64,000 bases of DNA, from contig JAUMYW010000005.1 of the NCBI GenBank assembly GCA_030528455.1, positions 1 through 64,000 of the forward strand. The letters are read 5' to 3'. The notes beneath the pieces were generated by a model, which ran no database searches, was not told where the DNA came from, and saw nothing but the letters and a program-made list of their open reading frames with translations. The translations under genes were made by a program, and so were the position numbers. Positions 11,006 through 20,052 of this stretch are shown in pieces; position 1 is the first letter of the stretch; each line of letters begins with the position of its first letter. The stretch comes from Neisseria sp. (GTDB lineage Bacteria; Pseudomonadota; Gammaproteobacteria; Burkholderiales; Neisseriaceae).

Positions 11006-11878
11006 ATGGCAGTAGGAAAAGAGATTCTCACCAAAATCCGTAGTGTTCAGAATACCCAAAAGATCACTAAAGCGATGCAGATGGTGTCAACCTCTAAAAT
11101 GCGGAAGACTCAAGAGCGGATGCGCTTGGCGCGTCCGTATGCCGAAAAAGTACGCTTGGTGATGAATCATTTGGCTGAAACCAATGAAAATCACGGTATC
11201 AAGTTGCTGGATGAGCGCAATGAAGTCCGCCGTGCGGGTTTCGTTTTGATTACTACCGATAAAGGTTTGTGTGGTGGTTTGAATGCCAATGTTCTGAAAA
11301 AATTCTTTGCGCAAGTGAAAGAATATCAGGACAAAGGTATTGATGTCGAAGTGGTTTGTTTCGGCAGCAAAGGCTTGGCAGCTTGTCAGCGTATCGGATT
11401 GGATGTTATTGCCAGTGCAGTCAATTTGGGGGATACCCCGAAAATGGAAATGCTGTTAGGCTCTCTGACCGAATTGTTCCAGCGTTACGAGAAGCAGGAT
11501 TTGGACGTTATCCATTTGGTTTATTCGGGTTTCGTCAATACCATGCGTCAAGAGCCGACAGCAGAAATTCTGCTGCCTATCGGCCAAAACGCCGGCAAAG
11601 GTGGAGACGATGGCAGCTATAACTGGGACTATCGGTATGAGCCAAGCCCGGTAGCTGTATTGGAATACTTGGTCCGCCGTTATTTAGAGTCTGTGGTTTA
11701 CCAGGCATTGTGCGACAACATGGCATCCGAACAGGCTGCCCGTATGGTTGCAATGAAAGCTGCAACCGACAATGCAGGTAATGCAATCAAGGAATTGCGT
11801 TTGGTGTACAACAAATCGCGCCAAGCGGCAATTACCACAGAGTTGTCAGAAATTGTGGCCGGTGCTGCTGCCGTTTAA
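11006..11878 (+). CDS. atpG: ATP synthase F1 subunit gamma
   Basis: 290 residues. The N-terminal helix MAVGKEILTKIRSVQNTQKITKAMQMVS and the C-terminal helix ending in NKSRQAAITTELSEIVAGAAAV are the two conserved halves of the coiled-coil rotor shaft that drives conformational change in beta. AGAAAGGAG precedes the ATG. Confidence 0.98.
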   Translation: MAVGKEILTKIRSVQNTQKITKAMQMVSTSKMRKTQERMRLARPYAEKVRLVMNHLAETNENHGIKLLDERNEVRRAGFVLITTDKGLCGGLNANVLKKFFAQVKEYQDKGIDVEVVCFGSKGLAACQRIGLDVIASAVNLGDTPKMEMLLGSLTELFQRYEKQDLDVIHLVYSGFVNTMRQEPTAEILLPIGQNAGKGGDDGSYNWDYRYEPSPVAVLEYLVRRYLESVVYQALCDNMASEQAARMVAMKAATDNAGNAIKELRLVYNKSRQAAITTELSEIVAGAAAV

Positions 11879-11902
11879 GGCGCGGCAGGTCAAAAGAAAT
11901 AG

Positions 11903-13309
<1,407 letters not shown>

Positions 13310-13319
13310 GGAGGCTGGC

Positions 13320-13745
13320 ATGAGTGTCATGCAGGTTGAAGTGGTAAGTAACGAACAGAACATCTTCTCGGGTGAGGCATCATTTGTTGTGGTGCCGACC
13401 GTTCAAGGTGAACTCGGTATTTATCCGCGACACGAGCCAGTTATGAGTTTGGTGCGTCCGGGTGCTTTGCGTTTGCAGGTTCCCGGTCAGGCCGAAGAAG
13501 TTTTGGTGGCTGTCTCTGGCGGTTTGTTGGAAGTACGTCCGGATAAACTGACTGTGTTGGCCGATGTGGCCGTGCGCAGCACCGAAATGGATCAGGCGCG
13601 TGCTGAAGAGGCGAAGAAAGTTGCTGAAAGCCGTGTTGCCCAAGCACAAGATGAAGAGTCTTTGGCGAAAGCACAGGCAGCTTTGGCGGCGGCAATTGCC
13701 GAACTCAAAACGCTGGACTATATCCGCGCACAGAAACACAAATAA
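13320..13745 (+). CDS. atpC: ATP synthase F1 subunit epsilon
   Basis: 141 residues. The N-terminal beta-sandwich (MQVEVVSNEQNIFSGEASFVVVPTVQGELGIYPRH) contacts the c-ring and the C-terminal helical hairpin (about 88-135) can inhibit F1. It follows atpD by 10 bases with AAGGAGG in front, and is the last gene of the operon. Confidence 0.97.
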   Translation: MSVMQVEVVSNEQNIFSGEASFVVVPTVQGELGIYPRHEPVMSLVRPGALRLQVPGQAEEVLVAVSGGLLEVRPDKLTVLADVAVRSTEMDQARAEEAKKVAESRVAQAQDEESLAKAQAALAAAIAELKTLDYIRAQKHK

Positions 13746-13764
13746 TGGTGTTTGGTGTGATTTT

Positions 13765-13791
13765 AAAAAGCACGGCTTGTCCGTGCTTTTT
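13765..13791 (+). terminator. Intrinsic terminator of the atp operon
   Basis: AAAAAGCACGG, loop CTTGT, then CCGTGCTTTTTT, 20 bases after the atpC stop. This is a classic GC stem followed by a T run. Confidence 0.85.
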
Positions 13792-14060
13792 TGTCGGTTT
13801 CTGATTGTGCGGCATTGTGTTAATATTTTAATAAATTATTATCCGGCCGTTTGGGGATTTGTTTTTGATGGTGCTGTGCCTGAATGTGTGGGAGACCGTT
13901 TGAAAACAAAGGATTGGACTGCTCTGTAATATGGATGGTTGTCGGATAGGAACATTGTCTGTTGTTCGGTTTGCCGTGTTTTCAGACGGCAAGTGTCCGG
14001 TTTATATGGGCTGGCAGGATAAGTTTGGTTGAATACGGTAGGAAACGGAGATTGATTGAA
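13792..14060. other. Intergenic stretch before the antiporter-family gene
   Basis: About 270 bases containing a short AT-rich run (13815-13845) and one GCCGTCTGAA-type uptake sequence in minus orientation near 13979-13990. An in-frame extension of the next gene into this stretch starts with a poor context and lacks family similarity, so I left it out. Confidence 0.45.
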
Positions 14061-15404
14061 ATGAATGCGGTGGTTGTGGCCGTTGTGGTCATGTTGGTGT
14101 TGTCGTTTGCGCGAGTGCACGTGGTGCTGAGTCTGCTGCTGGGGGCTTTGGCAGGCGGTTTGATTGGCGGTTTGGGTTTGGCGGAAACGATGTCGGTGTT
14201 TCAAAAGGGCTTGGCAAACGGGGCAACGATTGCTTTGTCGTATGCGGTGTTGGGGGCGTTTGCGGTTGCGATTGCCCATTCCGGTTTGCCGCAGGCCTTG
14301 TCTGATGCGGTTATCAGCCGTTTGAAGCGCAGCGGGATGCAGGACAATATCCCGGGGCGGGTAAACGGTTTGAAATGGCTGCTTTTGCTGGGCTTGTTGG
14401 CAATGGGGATTATGAGTCAGAATCTGATTCCGATTCATATTGCTTTTATTCCTCTGATTGTTCCGCCGCTTTTATTGGTGTTCAATCGTATGCAGATTGA
14501 CCGCCGTCTGATCGGCTGTGTCATCACCTTCGGTTTGGTAACGACTTATATGTTTTTGCCTTACGGTTTCGGCGAGATTTTTCTGAAACAGATTTTGGTC
14601 GGCAATATTGTGAAAGCCGGTTTGGATGTGGAGCAGATTAATGTGATGTCGGCGATGGCGATTCCTGCTTTGGGTATGGCGGCGGGTTTGTTTCTGGCCG
14701 TGTTTGTCAGCTACCGCAAGCCGCGAAACTACCGAATGGAAGAAGCGGAGCTGCAGACGGCATCCAATAAAAAACAGCCGAAAGTTTCTGCTTACCGCAG
14801 CATGGTGGCGTTGTTGGCTGTTGCCGTATCATTTGCTGTACAGTTGTGGGCGGATTCGCTGCTGCTGGGTGCCATGTTCGGTTTTGCCGTGTTCATGGCT
14901 TTGGGGGTGGTCAAGTGGGGCGATGCCGATGAGATTTTTAACAGCGGCGTGAAAATGATGGCCATGATTGGTTTTATCATGATTGCCGCACAAGGTTTTG
15001 CCGAAGTGATGAAAGCGACCGGTGCAATCGAGCCTTTGGTCAAGGCCGCTGCCGATATGTTTGACGGCAGTAAAGGCATGGCGGCTTTGGCGATGCTGTT
15101 GGTCGGCTTGTTGGTAACGGTCGGTATCGGTTCTTCGTTTTCCACTTTGCCGATTATCGCGGCGATTTATGTGCCTTTGTGCGTCAGCATGGGCTTTTCG
15201 CCTTTGGCAACCGTTGCTCTAATCGGCACGGCCGGGGCATTGGGCGATGCCGGTTCGCCCGCATCCGATTCGACACTCGGCCCGACGGCAGGTTTGAATG
15301 CAGACGGTCAGCACGACCATATCCGTGATACCGTTATTCCGACATTCCTGCACTACAACCTGCCGCTGCTGGCTGCCGGTTGGGTGGCGGCGATGGTGCT
15401 GTAA
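14061..15404 (+). CDS. Na+/H+ antiporter-family (NhaC/YuiF-like) membrane transporter
   Basis: 447 residues from ATG 14061, with ACGGAG shortly upstream. It is very hydrophobic, with about eleven predicted membrane segments. Conserved-looking segments include ALGDAGSPASDSTLGPTAGLNADGQHDHIRD near the C-terminus and GIGSSFSTLPIIAAIYVPL, both typical of the Na_H_antiporter/YuiF-type superfamily. Members are annotated as sodium/proton antiporters, but some transport amino acids such as histidine, so the substrate is uncertain. The stop TAA overlaps the slyX start (TAATG), which suggests coupling. Confidence 0.75.
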   Translation: MNAVVVAVVVMLVLSFARVHVVLSLLLGALAGGLIGGLGLAETMSVFQKGLANGATIALSYAVLGAFAVAIAHSGLPQALSDAVISRLKRSGMQDNIPGRVNGLKWLLLLGLLAMGIMSQNLIPIHIAFIPLIVPPLLLVFNRMQIDRRLIGCVITFGLVTTYMFLPYGFGEIFLKQILVGNIVKAGLDVEQINVMSAMAIPALGMAAGLFLAVFVSYRKPRNYRMEEAELQTASNKKQPKVSAYRSMVALLAVAVSFAVQLWADSLLLGAMFGFAVFMALGVVKWGDADEIFNSGVKMMAMIGFIMIAAQGFAEVMKATGAIEPLVKAAADMFDGSKGMAALAMLLVGLLVTVGIGSSFSTLPIIAAIYVPLCVSMGFSPLATVALIGTAGALGDAGSPASDSTLGPTAGLNADGQHDHIRDTVIPTFLHYNLPLLAAGWVAAMVL

Positions 15405-15616
15405 TGGGTGATTTGCAAAAACGCATCACGGAGCTGGAAATTCAGACTGCCTTGCAGGACGAACTGCTGCTCAGTCTGAACGATACCGTTGCCAAGTTGA
15501 GCGAACAGCTTGATTTGCAGCAGGCGCAGCTCCGCCTGCTTTATCAGCGTACGCAGGAAAAAAGTGCGGACGACAAACCGTACAGCCTATTGGATGAAAT
15601 CCCACCGCATTATTAA
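15404..15616 (+). CDS. slyX: SlyX family protein
   Basis: 70 residues from ATG 15404, overlapping the previous stop by one base. It is mostly a coiled coil: LQKRITELEIQTALQDELLLSLNDTVAKLSEQLDLQQAQLRLLYQR, then a short tail with PYSLLDEIPPHY, the hallmark SlyX ending (P-x-E-x-P-P-H-Y). The function is unknown; the gene was first noted beside slyD in E. coli. Confidence 0.9.
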   Translation: MGDLQKRITELEIQTALQDELLLSLNDTVAKLSEQLDLQQAQLRLLYQRTQEKSADDKPYSLLDEIPPHY

Positions 15617-15630
15617 CGCGGAATATGGGC

Positions 15631-15689
15631 AAAAGCCGTCTGCAACTCTGCTTGCCGCCAGTCGGACGGGACGGGGTGCAGACGGCTTT
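15631..15689 (+). terminator. DUS-pair terminator after slyX
   Basis: AAAAGCCGTCTGCA (15631-15644) pairs with TGCAGACGGCTTT (15677-15689), followed by CTTTG. The stem has 13 bp with a 32-base loop and lies 14 bases past the slyX stop. Confidence 0.55.
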
Positions 15690-15854
15690 CTTTGCCCGTT
15701 GTTGTCAAAAAGTGTAGAATACACGCCGTTTTTAACAGACAGACCTGCCGTGCCGCAGGCCGCCGCTATGGATCTTCCCGATTCGTCTTTCATTTCCCAC
15801 CAGCAATAATCTCCGCCTGAATGCTTCGCCGCAACACAGGCGGTCGGAGCATTT

Positions 15855-17294
15855 ATGAGCACCGAACCACAAGAAAACGAACACATCACCCAAACCGAAC
15901 GCATGGCTTTCGATATCGACCGCCTGCACGAACTCGCCCTTGCCCTGCTGCCCGACTTTGAAGCTATCGAAACGGGACAAATCCTGTCCGAACCCGCCCA
16001 ACAAAGCCGTCTGCAGGAGATGAGCGGTATTCTGCATGAACTCCACCCAGCCGATATTGCCGTTTTGCTCGAATCGCTGCCGCAAAAAGAACGCGCGCTG
16101 GTGTGGCATTTGGCCGCTCCCGAAGACGACGGCGACGTATTGCTCGAAGTGTCCGATGCCGTCCGCGAAACGCTGATTGAAAGCATGGACAAAGACGAGC
16201 TTTTGGCCGCCGTTGAAGACATGGACGCGGACGATTTGGCCGAGCTTGCCGATGATTTGCCGCATCAAGTCGTTTACGAAGCCCTGCAAACGCGCGATGA
16301 AGAAGAGCGCGAGCAGGTTAAAGCAGCCATGTCTTACGAAGACGACCAAGTCGGCGCAGTCATGGACTTCGAACTGGTCAGCGTGCGTGCAGATGTTGCC
16401 TGCGAAGTCGTGTTGCGCTATCTGCGCCGTTTCGACAGCCTGCCAGACCATACCGACAAAATTTTCGTCTTGGACGAAAACGAAGTTTTAATCGGCGTTC
16501 TGCCTATCCGGAAACTGCTGGTTTCCGACCCCGAGGATTTGGTTGAGAACGTGATGGCGCGGGACGTGGTACGTTTCCGACCGACCGATGACGTAGAAGA
16601 AGCGGCACAGGCCTTCGAGCGTTACGACTTAGTAACCGCACCGGTTGTCGATGAAGAAAACAAACTCATCGGCCGTATCACGGTGGACGAAATGGTGGAC
16701 GTTATTCGCGAAGAAAGCGAAGCGGATTTGCTGAATATGGCCGGTTTGCAGGAGGAAGAAGACCTGTTTGCTCCGGTGTGGGACTCGGTGAAAAACCGCT
16801 GGGTTTGGCTGGCAGTCAATTTGTGTACGGCTTTTGTTGCCAGCCGCGTAATCGGTGCGTTTGAAGACTCGATTGCCCAAATCGTTGCATTGGCGGCTTT
16901 GATGCCGATTGTGGCGGGTATCGGCGGCAATTCGGGCAACCAGACGATTACCATGATTGTCCGCGCGATGGCGATGGGACAAATTACCGGTTCTCAGGCC
17001 GGCCGCCTGTTGAAAAAAGAAATCGGCGTTGCTTTGGCCAACGGTCTGATTTGGGGGGCGGTAATGGGCTTGGTGTCGGTTGCCCTGTATCAGAGCATCG
17101 GTATCGGTTTGGTGATGGTGGCGGCGATGACGCTCAATCTGCTGCTGGCGGCAACGGTCGGCGTGCTGATTCCGGTGGTGATGGACAAACTCGGTCGCGA
17201 TCCCGCGCTGGGCAGCTCGGTTCTGATTACGGCGGTAACCGATTCCGGCGGTTTCCTGATTTTCCTCGGCCTGGCGACCGTTTTCCTGCTGTAA
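15855..17294 (+). CDS. mgtE: Magnesium transporter MgtE
   Basis: 479 residues with the full MgtE architecture: an acidic cytosolic N-domain of superhelical repeats (about 20-160, including LHPADIAVLLESLP), two CBS domains (about 165-290) and five C-terminal membrane helices (from about 310). The pore region contains AALMPIVAGIGGNSGNQTITMIVRAMAMG, the strongest family signature, and DPALGSSVLITAVTDSGGFLIFLGLA. The cytosolic domains gate the dimeric Mg2+ channel. I see no obvious magnesium riboswitch in the short upstream region. Confidence 0.95.
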   Translation: MSTEPQENEHITQTERMAFDIDRLHELALALLPDFEAIETGQILSEPAQQSRLQEMSGILHELHPADIAVLLESLPQKERALVWHLAAPEDDGDVLLEVSDAVRETLIESMDKDELLAAVEDMDADDLAELADDLPHQVVYEALQTRDEEEREQVKAAMSYEDDQVGAVMDFELVSVRADVACEVVLRYLRRFDSLPDHTDKIFVLDENEVLIGVLPIRKLLVSDPEDLVENVMARDVVRFRPTDDVEEAAQAFERYDLVTAPVVDEENKLIGRITVDEMVDVIREESEADLLNMAGLQEEEDLFAPVWDSVKNRWVWLAVNLCTAFVASRVIGAFEDSIAQIVALAALMPIVAGIGGNSGNQTITMIVRAMAMGQITGSQAGRLLKKEIGVALANGLIWGAVMGLVSVALYQSIGIGLVMVAAMTLNLLLAATVGVLIPVVMDKLGRDPALGSSVLITAVTDSGGFLIFLGLATVFLL

Positions 17295-17303
17295 GCCGAT
17301 TTC

Positions 17304-17340
17304 AGGCCGTCTGCAACTGTTTTCAGACGGCCTTTGTTTT
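17304..17340 (+). terminator. DUS-pair terminator after mgtE
   Basis: AGGCCGTCTG (17304-17313) and CAGACGGCCT (17324-17333) form a 10-bp stem followed by TTGTTTT. The left arm belongs to a TGCA-ended DUS and the right arm to a classical GAA-ended one. Confidence 0.75.
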
Positions 17341-17364
17341 CCACTTCTTTTGCAAGGTTTCGCA

Positions 17365-18183
17365 ATGACCCCGCGCCAATTCCTGTATTCCGCTGACTTG
17401 CCGAAAAACGAAGCACGGTTGCTGCTGCAACGCGTTTGCAACTGCACAGCCGCCCAACTCATCTGCCGCGACCAAGAGCGTTTGAGCGAAATTCAGACGG
17501 CCTTGCTGAACGATTTGGCCGTACGCCGTGCGGCGGGCGAGCCGATGGCCTATCTGCTCGGCAGCCGCGAATTTTACGGCCGGCCGTTCAAAACCACGTC
17601 TGCCGCCCTAATCCCGCGCCCCGAAACCGAACATCTGGTGGAGGCTGTGTTGGAAAAACTGCCTCCGCAGGGTCGAGTGTGGGATTTGGGCACGGGCAGC
17701 GGTGCGGTGGCTGTTACGCTGGCCTGCGAACGCCCCGATGCGGCGGTGTTTGCCAGCGATGTGAGTACGGCGGCTTTGGCACTTGCCCGGGAAAATGCGC
17801 GGCTGCTCGGTGCGAAAGCCGCCTTCGGCAGCGGTTCGTGGTTTGACGTTGAAAGGCCGGCCGAGTGGGTGGACGGTTACGATGTCGTCGTTTCCAATCC
17901 GCCCTACATCGAAGCTGGCGACCCGCATTTGCAGCAGGGTGATTTGCGCTTCGAGCCGCAAAACGCCTTAACCGATTTTTCAGACGGCCTCTCCTGCATC
18001 CGAACGCTGGCCGCCGAAGCCGCAACGTATCTCAAACCGCAAGGCTGGCTGGCGGTGGAACACGGTTACAATCAAGGTGAGGCCGTACGGCGGATTTTTG
18101 CGGAAAACGGCTGGCAGAATATCGAAACCCGCCGGGATTTGGCGGGTTTGGAACGGCTGACGGTCGGGCAGAAGGCCGTCTGA
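17365..18183 (+). CDS. prmC: Release factor glutamine methyltransferase
   Basis: 272 residues from ATG 17365, chosen over the TTG at 17350. It methylates the GGQ glutamine of RF1 and RF2 using S-adenosylmethionine. The N-terminal helical bundle (1-80) ends in GEPMAYLLGSREFYGRPF, followed by PRPETEHLVE and the SAM loop VWDLGTGSGAVAVTLA. The catalytic NPPY motif lies in VVSNPPYIEAGDPHL. prfA is not next to it in this window. Confidence 0.95.
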   Translation: MTPRQFLYSADLPKNEARLLLQRVCNCTAAQLICRDQERLSEIQTALLNDLAVRRAAGEPMAYLLGSREFYGRPFKTTSAALIPRPETEHLVEAVLEKLPPQGRVWDLGTGSGAVAVTLACERPDAAVFASDVSTAALALARENARLLGAKAAFGSGSWFDVERPAEWVDGYDVVVSNPPYIEAGDPHLQQGDLRFEPQNALTDFSDGLSCIRTLAAEAATYLKPQGWLAVEHGYNQGEAVRRIFAENGWQNIETRRDLAGLERLTVGQKAV

Positions 18184-18208
18184 AAAACGTTGCGGAGAAG
18201 GTGGATAA

Positions 18209-19288
18209 ATGAAGCATCAATGTACGGAATGCAGCCGAGCCATCGGTTTTGAAGGTATGTGTTACGGCTGCCGCCAAGAGCGGAAAAAGGCGGAATACGA
18301 AAGCTTGTCTGCCGAAGAAATTGCCGTGCGGTACGCAGAAATCGAGCGGGAAATCCGTGAAACGGGTGATTTGCGCGAACATTGCGAAGCGTTTGCCGCG
18401 CTGCTCGGCTTTTGCGAAACCGACACGGCAGCCTTGGCGCAGGCGGCGTTTGAGAACAGGCTTTACTGGCCGCCGGAACTGTATCGCGACGCTTCGGAGG
18501 AAGTGCAGAACGGCTTGATTGCCTTATTGGAAACCGAGCAAAACCTTCTGACGGCCAATCATGTTTTGCAGGCTCTGGCGGTGTGCGGCAGCGAAACCGT
18601 GCGGCAGGCGTTTGTGCGCTGGAAGGCCGATCCGCCTGCTTGGCGGAAAAGAATGCACGTTGATACAGATATTTACGCGCGGCAGGGCGGTTGGACGTTT
18701 GACGCGCAGGGCAAACGTCAGGAACTGGTTTACCGCCCGTGTTTCGCTTTGGACAAAGGCGGATGCGGCGCGGTTAAGGTAGCTGTGCCGCGCGAAGACG
18801 TTTGCGCGGATTGCGGCTGCCGTTCGGTCGATTTGCTGGATATTGAAGGCAGCGATTCTCGCTTGGCGTTTTTGAATGTGCGCGGCAGGGTGCGTTTGCC
18901 CGTATGCCCGAGCTGTGTCGGCTTGTCGGATAAAACCCTTATCCGTTACGATGAAAACGGCGGTGCGGAATATGAAATCATCGGTTCGTTCGGCGAGAAA
19001 AACCAAGTTTCGCCGGAAGAATACGGGCAGTTGGCGGCCAACGGTTTGCAGCTTTCCGCCGTGCCGAAGCAGCCGTATTATGTTTACGGCGGGGAGTTTT
19101 CCGCAATCGGCGGTATGCCGGATTGGGAACAGGAACCGCAATACGAAAGCTGCCCCGATTGCGGTAAAACGATGAAACAGCTTGCGGTGTTGCGCGAAGG
19201 GCAGTTGCGGGAATACGGCGAGGGTTCGCTTTATGTGCAGCACTGTTCCGAATGCCGCGTGGCTGCCGTTTTCGCACAATATACTTAA
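18209..19288 (+). CDS. Conserved hypothetical protein with several zinc-ribbon-like CxxC motifs
   Basis: 359 residues. The N-terminus has CTEC-x9-CYGC (Cys5, 8, 18 and 21), a likely zinc knuckle. A middle helical part (about 30-150) contains SLSAEEIAVRYAEIEREI and LETEQNLLTANHVLQALAVCG. The second half has further pairs: CADCGC, CPSC, then CPDCGK and CSEC near the C-terminus. No enzyme signature, membrane segment or signal peptide is visible. It follows prmC by 25 bases and may be co-transcribed with it. I do not recognise a named family; metal binding is an inference from the cysteine spacing. Confidence 0.75.
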   Translation: MKHQCTECSRAIGFEGMCYGCRQERKKAEYESLSAEEIAVRYAEIEREIRETGDLREHCEAFAALLGFCETDTAALAQAAFENRLYWPPELYRDASEEVQNGLIALLETEQNLLTANHVLQALAVCGSETVRQAFVRWKADPPAWRKRMHVDTDIYARQGGWTFDAQGKRQELVYRPCFALDKGGCGAVKVAVPREDVCADCGCRSVDLLDIEGSDSRLAFLNVRGRVRLPVCPSCVGLSDKTLIRYDENGGAEYEIIGSFGEKNQVSPEEYGQLAANGLQLSAVPKQPYYVYGGEFSAIGGMPDWEQEPQYESCPDCGKTMKQLAVLREGQLREYGEGSLYVQHCSECRVAAVFAQYT

Positions 19289-19401
19289 CCGATGCCGTCT
19301 GAAAAGCGGGTGTGCTTGGAAACCGTTCCGGTTGCGCCCAAGTTCTGTTTTGGCTTCGCAGAAGCCTTCGGTTTGCAGACGGCCTGAAACAGGAGCAACC
19401 A

Positions 19402-19935
19402 ATGACTATCCGTAAATTTTTGGAACACGAGCCGAAAATCGGCGCAGACGTTTATGTGGACGAAGCGGCTACGGTAATCGGCCGAGTGGAATTGGGCGAT
19501 GAGACGTCCGTATGGCCGGGCGCGGTGCTGCGCGGCGACGTGCATGCCATCAGCATCGGCCGCCGCAGCAATATTCAGGACGGCAGCGTGCTGCACGTTA
19601 CCGGTGCAAGCGAGGGCAATCCGCAAGGCTCGCCGCTGGTGGTTGGCGAAGAGGTAACGGTCGGTCATCAGGTTACGCTGCATGGCTGCACCATCGGCAA
19701 CCGCGTGCTGGTCGGCATGGGGGCGATTGTGTTGGACGATGCGGTGGTGGAAGACGAAGTGATTATCGGCGCGGGCAGTCTGGTGCCGCCGCGCAAACGT
19801 TTGGCAAGCGGTTTTCTGTATATCGGTTCGCCGGTAAAAGCCGCCCGCGAGCTGACGGACGGAGAGAAAGCCTTTTTGCGCCAGTCCGCACAGAATTATG
19901 TGGAAACTGCTGCGGCGTATTTGGCGGCAGAGTAA
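19402..19935 (+). CDS. Gamma-carbonic anhydrase family protein (left-handed beta-helix)
   Basis: 177 residues from ATG 19402, with AGGAG 6 bases upstream. Hexapeptide repeats give the left-handed beta-helix of the gamma-CA/YrdA group, such as VIGRVELGDETSVWPGAVLRGDVHAISIGRRSNIQDGSVLH. The metal-ligand histidines lie in SVLH and in VGHQVTLHGC. YrdA-type members often lack demonstrable carbonic anhydrase activity, so the reaction is uncertain. The C-terminal helix (QSAQNYVETAAAYLA) is typical. Confidence 0.88.
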   Translation: MTIRKFLEHEPKIGADVYVDEAATVIGRVELGDETSVWPGAVLRGDVHAISIGRRSNIQDGSVLHVTGASEGNPQGSPLVVGEEVTVGHQVTLHGCTIGNRVLVGMGAIVLDDAVVEDEVIIGAGSLVPPRKRLASGFLYIGSPVKAARELTDGEKAFLRQSAQNYVETAAAYLAAE

Positions 19936-19976
19936 GGCTGAGCAGATTGTTTGTAGATTCTGGAAGGATAAAATTT

Positions 19977-20013
19977 CAGGCCGTCTGCACGGGGTGCGGG
20001 CGGCCTGATTTTT
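19977..20013 (+). terminator. Terminator after the gamma-CA gene
   Basis: CAGGCCGTCTGCAC, loop GGGG, then TGCGGGCGGCCTGATTTTT. The stem contains a TGCA-ended DUS and two mismatches, followed by a T run. Confidence 0.7.
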
Positions 20014-20052
20014 CGAGTTCCTCCAAACGGCGGCTGCAGACGGCATGACCGT

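Noticed and set aside
19312..19401. N-terminal extension of the gamma-CA gene
   Set aside because: The in-frame extension crosses two uptake sequences and the family starts at MTIRKFLEH, which has a good AGGAG.
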